Under the pieces are notes generated by a model that was not told the origin of the DNA, searched no databases, and worked only from the letters and a program-made list of their open reading frames with translations. The position numbers were made by a program, and so were the translations under genes. From JAJECS01 sp965262745 (GTDB taxonomy: Bacteria > Chloroflexota > UBA11872), in assembly GCA_965262745.1 (NCBI GenBank), contig OZ253558.1, forward strand, positions 2,356,001 to 2,420,000: DNA of 64,000 nucleotides, in the 5' to 3' direction. The stretch's first letter is position 1. The number at the start of each line of letters is the position of its first letter. Shown one piece after another: positions 26,691 through 33,458 of the stretch.

Positions 26691-28418
26691 ATGCCGACGC
26701 ACACTTATAGCTGCCGCCAGATCGTGGGCGGCGTGGCCGAAGGTCCCGCGCTGGTGGCCGACACCCGCATTTCGTTCTGGGGCGGCTTCGACCCCGCGTC
26801 GGGCGAGATCGTGGAGGTCGGCAGCCCCTTCGAAGGCGTCAACATCGCCGGCAAGGTGCTCGTGTTCCGCTCGACCAAGGGCAGCTCGGGCACGTCGTTG
26901 ATGCTGCGGCTGGCCAAGATGGCCGGCAACGCGCCGCTGGCGTTTATCAACACCGAGCTCGACGAGTTGAGCACCCTGGCCTGCGTCGCCCTCGGCCTGC
27001 CGTTGGTGACCGAGTTGGACGTCGACCCCTTCACCGCCATGCAGACCGGCGACATGGTGCGCGTGGACGCCGACCAGGGGGTTGTCGAGGTTGTCGCCGA
27101 CCGGCCCGCGGCGCCGCGGCGCGCGGCCACGTCGTCTGCCCCGGCGCGCACGGATATCGATCTGACCCCGGAGCAGCAGGCCATGCTGGACGGCGCCCGC
27201 GGGGACTCGCGCGCCGAGCACCTGCGCCTGCTGGTGGAGTGGGGCGAGGCCGTCGGCGCCGAGCGCCTCATCGAGGTCGACAACGTGCTACCGGGCGGGC
27301 TGTTCGTCCCCAACCGCACCCTCGGCGAGCTGCCCTTCGAGCTCATCGAGGGCTACATCAACTACACCAAGGGCTGCCTCATCGACGACGTCGGGGTCAC
27401 CGCCACGGCCCACGCCAGCTTCATGGACCTTGAGCGCCTCGATCAGTTTCAGCCCGACCTGCGGCAGGTTCCAGCCCAACAGGAGTTGCTGGACCTGGGG
27501 CGGAAGGCGGGAGTCTCGATGACCTGGACCTGCGCGCCCTATCTGGTGGGAAACGTGCCGCTCAGCGGCCAGGTGTGCGCCTGGACAGAGTCGCACGCCG
27601 TCGTGTTCGTGAACTCATTCCTCGCCGCGCGCACCACGCGCAACGGCAACGAGAGCGCGGCGGCCGCGATGGCGACCGGTTTCGTGCCCGAGTTTGGCGT
27701 GCTCCAGACCGAGAACCGCCGCGCGAGTTTCGTGATCGAGGTCGACGTCGACCTCACCTCGGACGCCGACTGGGGCTGCCTGGGCTACTTCGCCGGCAAG
27801 GTCGGCGGGCTGCGGATTCCGGCATTCGTCGGGCTGCCGCCGCTGCGGATCGAGTCGGCCCGCCAGCTTTGCGCCGCGCTGGCCACGTCCGGCGGCGCGC
27901 CGATGCTGCACATCGCGGGCGTCACGCCTGAGGCGCCGACTCTCGACGCCGCGCTGAAGGGCCGCGAGCCCGACGAGACGCTAACGTTCGGCGCAGACGA
28001 GCTGGCGTCGGTCTACGACAGCCTCACCACGGCCACCGGGGACGAGGTGGACCTGGTCTACTTCGGCTGTCCCCACGCGACCCTGCAGGAAGTGGTCGAA
28101 TTGGCCAAGGAGCTACGCGGCAAGCACGTCCGCGAAGGCGTGACGCTGCTGGTCTCCATGTCCTACGCCATCGAGGCGCAGGCGCGCCGCCTCGGCTACG
28201 CCCAGGAGATCGAGGACGCCGGCGGCCGCGTCATGACCGATAGCTGCCCCAGCAACGCCCTCTGGCGCGAGTCGACGCGCATGGCCACCCCGGCCGTCAA
28301 GACCGGCTCCTACGCCCCCAACCTGCTGCGATGCGAGGTCGTGCTGGCGCCGATGCCGGAGTGCGTGCGCATCGCCGAAACGGGGCGTTGGTCCCGCTCG
28401 GCCGCCGCCCTCGTCTGA
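26691..28418 (+). CDS. Aconitase X, single-chain (DUF126-DUF521 fusion)
   Basis: A 575-residue hydro-lyase of the aconitase superfamily. Residues 1-135 are the small swivelling domain (DUF126, with KGSSGTS). Residues about 150-575 are the large AcnX domain. Three cysteines suited to hold an iron-sulfur cluster are C281 (TCAP), C460 (FGCP) and C519 (DSCPSN). In archaea the two halves are separate subunits of phosphomevalonate dehydratase. Characterised fused bacterial forms act as cis-3-hydroxy-L-proline dehydratases. Which activity applies here is not clear, because no proline racemase or mevalonate genes flank it. A TACAAC -10-like box lies in the short leader at about 26652. Confidence 0.9.
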   Translation: MPTHTYSCRQIVGGVAEGPALVADTRISFWGGFDPASGEIVEVGSPFEGVNIAGKVLVFRSTKGSSGTSLMLRLAKMAGNAPLAFINTELDELSTLACVALGLPLVTELDVDPFTAMQTGDMVRVDADQGVVEVVADRPAAPRRAATSSAPARTDIDLTPEQQAMLDGARGDSRAEHLRLLVEWGEAVGAERLIEVDNVLPGGLFVPNRTLGELPFELIEGYINYTKGCLIDDVGVTATAHASFMDLERLDQFQPDLRQVPAQQELLDLGRKAGVSMTWTCAPYLVGNVPLSGQVCAWTESHAVVFVNSFLAARTTRNGNESAAAAMATGFVPEFGVLQTENRRASFVIEVDVDLTSDADWGCLGYFAGKVGGLRIPAFVGLPPLRIESARQLCAALATSGGAPMLHIAGVTPEAPTLDAALKGREPDETLTFGADELASVYDSLTTATGDEVDLVYFGCPHATLQEVVELAKELRGKHVREGVTLLVSMSYAIEAQARRLGYAQEIEDAGGRVMTDSCPSNALWRESTRMATPAVKTGSYAPNLLRCEVVLAPMPECVRIAETGRWSRSAAALV

Positions 28419-28440
28419 CAGCACGCACCGAGCTTGACCG

Positions 28441-29274
28441 TTGCCAACTGGTGACTCCCAGCATCGGCCGCACGGACGTGACGCACCCACTGTCTTGTTC
28501 GATCTCGATGAGACGCTCATGCCGGAGGAGCCCGTCGCCATGCGGTGCATCGTGGACACTGCCCGTACAGCCTCGAGCAAGTGCGGCGTCAATGCGTCGG
28601 ACCTTGCCGATGCGCTGCGCGACGAGTCTCGAAAGCTGTGGCACTCGTCGCCGGTGCACGCGTTTTGCCAGCGGGTTTGTATCAGCTCATGGGAAGCCTT
28701 GTGGTCCGATTTTCCTGGCGACGCCCCGGAGCTCGACTACCTGCGCTCGGGGCAAGCGGCTTACCGGCAGGGCGCATGGCAAGCCGCGCTCGAACGCTTT
28801 GGGATTCAGGATCGACATCTCGCCCAGCAGCTGGCCGACGCGTTCCCGGTCCTTCGTGCTGAGACCCACGAGGTCTTCCCTGACGCCGTGCCCTGTCTGC
28901 GACGGCTCGCTCGGGACTTCCGCTTGGCCGTCGTCACCAATGGGATTCTGGACAATCAGCTGCGAAAGATTGCCGGAGCGGGCTTCGGTGGACTGCTGGA
29001 GCGCGTCTTCGTCTCAAGTGACTTCGGCTCTGGGAAACCTTCCCCGGCGTTCTTTGGCCACGTGTTGCGGACGCTTGACGTCGCTGGCATCAATTGCGTG
29101 TTTGTGGGCGACAGTCTCAAGAACGACATTCTGGGTGCCAGCAACTGCGGCATACCGAGCATCTGGGTCAACCGGGACGCGCGGACGGATCGCCGCAGTT
29201 CGGCGGCGCGTCATGAAGTCGCCAGTCTGCGGGACGTGACCGTTGGTTTGATTCATAGGCTGACCGCAATCTAG
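28441..29274 (+). CDS. HAD-superfamily phosphatase
   Basis: A 277-residue HAD hydrolase. Motif I is LFDLDETLM (D21, D23), typical of phosphatases. Motif II is VVTNG, the motif III lysine is in SGKPS, and motif IV is VFVGDSLKNDI. It belongs to the pyrimidine 5'-nucleotidase/YjjG-like group. The only suitable in-frame start is a TTG at 28441, 22 nt after the aconitase X stop. Base composition looks less GC-rich than in the preceding gene, and this may be the first gene of an acquired islet reaching to 31336. Confidence 0.82.
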   Translation: MPTGDSQHRPHGRDAPTVLFDLDETLMPEEPVAMRCIVDTARTASSKCGVNASDLADALRDESRKLWHSSPVHAFCQRVCISSWEALWSDFPGDAPELDYLRSGQAAYRQGAWQAALERFGIQDRHLAQQLADAFPVLRAETHEVFPDAVPCLRRLARDFRLAVVTNGILDNQLRKIAGAGFGGLLERVFVSSDFGSGKPSPAFFGHVLRTLDVAGINCVFVGDSLKNDILGASNCGIPSIWVNRDARTDRRSSAARHEVASLRDVTVGLIHRLTAI

Positions 29275-29468
29275 CCATCAGTTTCGGCGGTTCCTTGCCC
29301 GGTCGAGGAGCCGTTGCGTGGCCGTCAGCTTCCGCCGCCGTGCGCGCCTCCAAGCCGCGCTACCCTCCTCCGGGCTCGCGGGGGCTGACGAATCAGCCTC
29401 TCGGAGCACTCCGCGAGCGGGCGCGGGGCTTGCGGGGCCGGCCCCTGCTTTGCCTTCTGTAGGAATAG

Positions 29469-29513
29469 TCGTTACTGTAGTGACTTGGCGTCTTTCCGCG
29501 TGCCAGCTACATT
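29469..29513 (+). promoter_or_regulatory. Promoter and candidate operator of the double-HTH regulator
   Basis: TTGGCG (29485-29490), a 17-bp spacer and TACATT (29508-29513); the ATG follows 11 nt later, so the mRNA is leaderless or nearly so. An imperfect palindrome (GTCGTTAC / GTAGTGAC) overlaps the -35 and could be the autoregulatory site. Confidence 0.5.
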
Positions 29514-29524
29514 GCTCATCCCTC

Positions 29525-30220
29525 ATGGGAATCGCTGAAGCCGTCCGTCAGCTCCGCGAGCAGCGACGGTTGACTAAGGCCGAGCTCGCTGCGCGCTGCG
29601 GTCTGGCGCCGTCGTATCTCTCACGGCTTGAAAGCGGCGACTACAAGAGCCCCACGGTTTCTACCCTTGTCACCATTGCCGACGGGCTGGATGTCGACCC
29701 CCGCGAGTTGCTCGTACTAGCGGGCTATGTGCCCGAGGACTTGGCCCGAACTCGGCGTCACCTCGCGGAAGATTCCATTGCCCGCGTCGCTGAGTCGGCC
29801 ATCCGCTCGATTTCCCAAACCGCCAGCGCCTCGCTCAGCGCAGGCGGCGTCGACGCCGTAGACGGCACCCCCAACATGGATGCGTCGTTACTTTCCGAAC
29901 GCCTGCGTGACTATCGTCGCGCCAATGGGCCCACGATTCGGGAAGTGGCACGCCGCGCCGGCGTGCGGCCCGCGCTCGTGAGCGCGTTGGAGGCCGGCAA
30001 GCGGCCGAAAGGCACCGTCGATGTGGTGGCGGTGCTCAGCACCGGCTACGGCATGAGCGAGTCGCAAGTCGACGATCTCATGTTCGAAGTCAGCCTCAGC
30101 CACTACCTGGCCGACGATCTCGTGCTCTCGGCGGAGTCCCGCCGCATGACCCTCGACTTCGTGCGCCTGGCCCGCCTCCGCGACCGCCAGAGCCGCCAAG
30201 ACCAGCCCCGCCGCAGCTAG
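29525..30220 (+). CDS. XRE-family regulator with two HTH domains
   Basis: A 231-residue protein with two Cro/C1-type helix-turn-helix units. One is at about residues 1-60 (LREQRRLTKAELAARCGLAPSYLSRLESG). A second, diverged unit lies at about 118-165 (LRDYRRANGPTIREVARRAGVRPALVSALEAG). The linker is Ser/Ala-rich and the C-terminus basic. The ATG at 29525 directly follows a promoter, so the upstream open frame is not coding. It precedes the DUF6941 and RelE genes on the same strand and is a candidate regulator of that islet. Confidence 0.85.
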   Translation: MGIAEAVRQLREQRRLTKAELAARCGLAPSYLSRLESGDYKSPTVSTLVTIADGLDVDPRELLVLAGYVPEDLARTRRHLAEDSIARVAESAIRSISQTASASLSAGGVDAVDGTPNMDASLLSERLRDYRRANGPTIREVARRAGVRPALVSALEAGKRPKGTVDVVAVLSTGYGMSESQVDDLMFEVSLSHYLADDLVLSAESRRMTLDFVRLARLRDRQSRQDQPRRS

Positions 30221-30299
30221 CGCCCCTGCCCCGGTTACCTGAGTGTCCGCTTGAACCGGTGCTGAGCCTGTACGCGCTCAACGGCCATAGGCGGCCCTC

Positions 30300-30328
30300 T
30301 TGTCGGCTGCCCTCTCTCGCGACATACT
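30300..30328 (+). promoter_or_regulatory. Promoter upstream of the DUF6941-RelE genes
   Basis: TTGTCG (30300-30305), a 17-bp spacer and CATACT (30323-30328), about 90 nt before the DUF6941 start. Confidence 0.4.
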
Positions 30329-30417
30329 CCGTGTCACTCTGCGGGCGGACTGCAGTTCGGGGTCCATGCGGTGACGTGGCCCTGCACTTGTCGCCCGGCA
30401 TCTGAGCAGGTAGCTAC

Positions 30418-30846
30418 GTGGACGTGACGCTGGCGGCGCTCGCAGATTCAGCGAACGTCTCGCAGGAGGGCAAGCTCAACATTCTTGGCGAATTCAACCA
30501 AATCAATGCGTCAACCCTGCCGGCGCTACACCCGGCAATGTCGCTCGTATTGCGGTTGGAGGCTGGACCTGTCGAGTATGGTCAAGAGAAGCAACTCGAA
30601 ATCAAGCTTCTCGACGCCGACGGGAATAGCGTGCTCGATGTGGGGACGGCCAAGGTGCGCGTGCCCAACGCAGGCCCAGGCAAGCGCGCGAGGATCGTTA
30701 CCGTGCTGAACATTCAGAATACGGTTCTGCCGAGCTACGGGGACTACGCCTTTGTCGTCCTCGTCAACGGCGACGAGAAGGCAACGGTGCCGCTCGAGCT
30801 TGTTCTGCTCGAGGTGGCTGGGCACGAGGGGAGCGATGATGAGTAA
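30418..30846 (+). CDS. DUF6941 family protein
   Basis: A 142-residue beta-rich protein that begins VTLAALADSANVSQEGKLNILG and continues with a strand-turn pattern (RLEAGPVEYGQEKQLEIKLLDADG). This resembles the DUF6941 family of unknown function, often found as a stand-alone small gene in mobile or defence-like settings. The start is GTG with AGCAGG upstream. The last bases (GATGATGAGTAA) contain the start codon(s) of the next gene, so the two are translationally coupled. Confidence 0.7.
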   Translation: MDVTLAALADSANVSQEGKLNILGEFNQINASTLPALHPAMSLVLRLEAGPVEYGQEKQLEIKLLDADGNSVLDVGTAKVRVPNAGPGKRARIVTVLNIQNTVLPSYGDYAFVVLVNGDEKATVPLELVLLEVAGHEGSDDE

Positions 30847-31063
30847 CGAGCACCGTGTGGCCGACCAGGCGAGTGTTGAGGGGTGCCTTGCTCCGTCCAC
30901 GACCAAGTCGACGGCGGCGATCTTTACGTTTGCGTTGACGGTCGAGGACCAGGGGGATCTGACAGAGGAGCAGGCCATTTCGGAAGCTCGGGCAATCCTT
31001 GCGAATCCTGCCGCGTACGAGTGGCTGCCGTGGAAGGCGTCGACGACCAGGCCAGACGCCTAG
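30836..31063 (+). CDS. Small acidic protein, candidate antitoxin
   Basis: A 75-residue protein not matched to any family. It begins MMSNEHRVADQ and has a mid-segment KSTAAIFTFALTVEDQ, followed by an acidic helix (LTEEQAISEARAILA). A GAGGGG Shine-Dalgarno precedes the ATG at 30836. It starts inside the DUF6941 gene and ends 6 bp before the RelE-type toxin gene, the usual place and size of an antitoxin, although no DNA-binding fold is evident. Confidence 0.55.
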   Translation: MMSNEHRVADQASVEGCLAPSTTKSTAAIFTFALTVEDQGDLTEEQAISEARAILANPAAYEWLPWKASTTRPDA

Positions 31064-31069
31064 CATTGC

Positions 31070-31336
31070 GTGCCGTACCGCGCGGTCATTGAGCGTCAGG
31101 CGGCGCGGTACCTCGCCCGTCAGGACACACGCCTGCGGACGCGCGTCGAAGCGGCCATCGAAAAGGCTCTTGAAGACCCTCTCGGGAGCGGCTCTAAGGC
31201 GGTCGTTGGCGAGCCTCCCCTGCGATCGCTGCGAGTCGGAGGGTTCCGCGTCATCTACGCAGTCGATGAGGCCCAAGAGCTTGTGCGCGTGATCAGGTTT
31301 GCGTCTCGAGGCCGGGCCTATAGACGAGGTGCGTAG
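31070..31336 (+). CDS. RelE/ParE-type toxin
   Basis: An 88-residue basic protein with the family pattern. The N-terminal YRAVIERQAARYLARQD strand-helix is followed by LRVGGFRVIYAVDEAQELVRVIRFASRGRAY, whose ending matches the beta-hairpin and positively charged tail of RelE/ParE toxins (ribosome-dependent mRNA interferases or gyrase poisons). The start is GTG. The partner antitoxin is presumably the 75-residue protein just upstream. Confidence 0.78.
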   Translation: MPYRAVIERQAARYLARQDTRLRTRVEAAIEKALEDPLGSGSKAVVGEPPLRSLRVGGFRVIYAVDEAQELVRVIRFASRGRAYRRGA

Positions 31337-31424
31337 TGTGTCGAGCGTGGCGTCGCATACGGCCAAGCGCTTGTCGTAGTACCCAGGCGGCATCGCCCCG
31401 GACTTGTTCCAACCCGCGGCGGAT

Positions 31425-33284
31425 CTACGTCCCGGAAACCGCCGGCACCACCGCGATCGTGGTCGTGGCGTCGCTGGACAGCCCGGCGGCCGTCTTGAAC
31501 GCCGTCCACGCGCTTCCGTCGAAGACTCCCACCCCGCCGTCGGTCGCGGCCCACACCCGCCCGTCGGCGGTTTCCGCCAGCGCATTGACGCCATCGGCAG
31601 GCAGAGCGGAATTCCCCGTCGTATAGGTGCTGACCGTGTCACCGGCGATGCGGCTCACGCCGTTCGCCGTCGCCACCCACACGTCGCCGTTGGAAGCCGC
31701 GAGCACGTCCTGGACTTCCTCGCTCCCCAGCCCCTCGGTGGTCCCCAATTGGGTCCAAGTGACGAGGTTCGCCGAGTGCACCACGCCCTCGTTGAGCAAC
31801 CCCAGCCAGAGGCGCCCCTGCGCGTCGATGGTCACCGCCGTGATGTTGTCGCGGATCACTTCGGGAATCATCGCCCGGGTGATAAAGCGGGGCCAGGTGT
31901 CCGTCTGCTGGTCGTAGAGGGCCGCGCCCTGGCGGGTTGCGAACCACACCCGCCCAAGGCTCTCGTCCACCACGTAGATGTCGCGCACCTCCGGGTCCGG
32001 CAGCTTGGAGTTGTCCGGCCGCCGCCGCTCCCACTGCGTGCCGGCCAGGATGCTCACGCCTTGATTTGGATGCCCGAAGTAGAGCACGTCGCTCGCGCGA
32101 CGCCCGGCGATGGCCTGCACGTTGTTTGAGCCCAGACCTCTGTCGGTGTTGTCAAGGGTGAGGACTTCGCCCGCGCCGTCCCGCCCGATCCTGCTGACCC
32201 CGTTCGGGGTGCCAACCCAGATCCCTCCGTCGCCGTCCACGTGCAGCGCTTGAATGCGGTCGTCCACCAGGTCCGTGCCCTCGGCCCTGATGCTGTGCCA
32301 CGTGCCGTCGTAGACCGCGAGGCCCGCGTCCGTAGTGCCAACCACGACCAATTCGCTGGTGAGGTTCGGTGTGGTCGCGGCCGCCGTGGTTGACGGTGTC
32401 GCAGCCTGGGCCGCCCCCGCGGTCGGGGTTGCCGCCGGCGCCGGCGCTACCTCAACGACTTCCACCTCGTAGGCCTGCCCGTTGCCGAGCGCCGCCGCGG
32501 CGTTGAACGCCGCAATCTGCCCCCACGAGTCGTTGGGATAGAGGCGGTTGCGCAAGTCGTCGCCCAGCAGACGCAGACGCACGCCCTCACCCGGGTGATG
32601 CTCCAAGACCGCCGCCTGAAAGTATTGCCGGACGAACCCGGTCGTGGCCGCGGCGATGTGCAAGGTGCCGGGCCTGTTCGTGTCGATCCGCGCCTCCGTC
32701 TTCGGAAAGCCGAACGCGTCGACGCCGCCGTAGGTCCGGAAGAAATCCAGGAACCTGGTCCGCACGCCGCCCACGGAGAAGTTTGAGACTTTGTGCCCCC
32801 ACGGCCCGTGCAGTTCGCCCGAGTTGTTGTTCGTGGTCCCCGGCTCAACGCCCAGGTCCTGGCTGCCGCCGATCCCGCCGCCGAAGTAGTCCCAGGCCAG
32901 CCGCCGCTCCATCAGGTAGATGCCCCCGAGATCGGCCCGCGGATGGAAGTCCACCACGCCGCGCTGGTAGTACTGCGTCAGTGCGCCGGACTCCTCCGTG
33001 AACACCTCGGAGGTCGGCAGTCCCCAGCGCGTCAGCCCGCCGCTGGACTCGTAGAACGCCGCGAAGTCGGCGGTGAGCGTTTGCCCGCCGACGACCACCT
33101 CGAGCCGCGGAATGTTGTGGCTCAGGTTCGGGTTCCCGGCATCCGTCACCCGCACCGAACTCACGACCCGCACCGCATCGAGCCCCGAAGGCGTCTGCGC
33201 CAGCAACCCGACCGGCCCGACGATCCCGATAGCGAGCAACGCCGCCAGCGCCAGCGTCCCGCCCAAGCGCAGCGCGGCGCTCAT
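31425..33284 (-). CDS. Secreted two-part protein with C-terminal regulator-propeller repeats
   Basis: About 619 residues from the preferred start. An N-terminal signal peptide (LRLGGTLALAALLAIGIVGPVGLLAQ) is followed by a ~280-residue domain with repeated FGFPKTEAR/WGLPTSEVF-type motifs, as in LGFP-like surface proteins, and a Pro/Ala/Thr linker. The C-terminal part (~residues 310-619) carries propeller repeats of the kind GRVWFATRQGAALYD, GDVWVATANGVSRI and GRVWAATDGGVGVFD, as seen in two-component-regulator propeller domains. An extracellular binding role is likely. An ATG 32 codons upstream (33380) is possible but would spoil the signal peptide. A TATACT -10 lies at 33382-33387. Confidence 0.8.
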   Translation of the reverse strand: MSAALRLGGTLALAALLAIGIVGPVGLLAQTPSGLDAVRVVSSVRVTDAGNPNLSHNIPRLEVVVGGQTLTADFAAFYESSGGLTRWGLPTSEVFTEESGALTQYYQRGVVDFHPRADLGGIYLMERRLAWDYFGGGIGGSQDLGVEPGTTNNNSGELHGPWGHKVSNFSVGGVRTRFLDFFRTYGGVDAFGFPKTEARIDTNRPGTLHIAAATTGFVRQYFQAAVLEHHPGEGVRLRLLGDDLRNRLYPNDSWGQIAAFNAAAALGNGQAYEVEVVEVAPAPAATPTAGAAQAATPSTTAAATTPNLTSELVVVGTTDAGLAVYDGTWHSIRAEGTDLVDDRIQALHVDGDGGIWVGTPNGVSRIGRDGAGEVLTLDNTDRGLGSNNVQAIAGRRASDVLYFGHPNQGVSILAGTQWERRRPDNSKLPDPEVRDIYVVDESLGRVWFATRQGAALYDQQTDTWPRFITRAMIPEVIRDNITAVTIDAQGRLWLGLLNEGVVHSANLVTWTQLGTTEGLGSEEVQDVLAASNGDVWVATANGVSRIAGDTVSTYTTGNSALPADGVNALAETADGRVWAATDGGVGVFDGSAWTAFKTAAGLSSDATTTIAVVPAVSGT

Positions 33285-33419
33285 GCTCCTCGGTGGGCCC
33301 GACGGAGTCCCAGGCCCCTTCGCCGCGGCGGCTCGCCTGCCTTGTTCGTGAATCGTTCGTCCGCTTGGTGACACTGGCACAAGTATAGGCAGCGTCTATC
33401 GCCGCCGCCCGGCGGCGAA

Positions 33420-33435
33420 TGTTTCACGTGAAACA
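33420..33435. promoter_or_regulatory. parS centromere site 1
   Basis: TGTTTCACGTGAAACA, the exact 16-bp palindrome bound by chromosomal ParB. It lies between the mod stop and the promoter of the secreted propeller gene, about 17 kb from the parAB genes and the second parS site. Confidence 0.93.
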
Positions 33436-33458
33436 TCGGAGCCCGGCGGTCGGCTCCG

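Noticed and set aside
29278..29526. Minus-strand frame of about 80 codons between the HAD and double-HTH genes
   Set aside because: Its start overlaps the promoter and start of the plus-strand regulator, and the sequence is low-complexity Ala/Arg/Pro without a family match.
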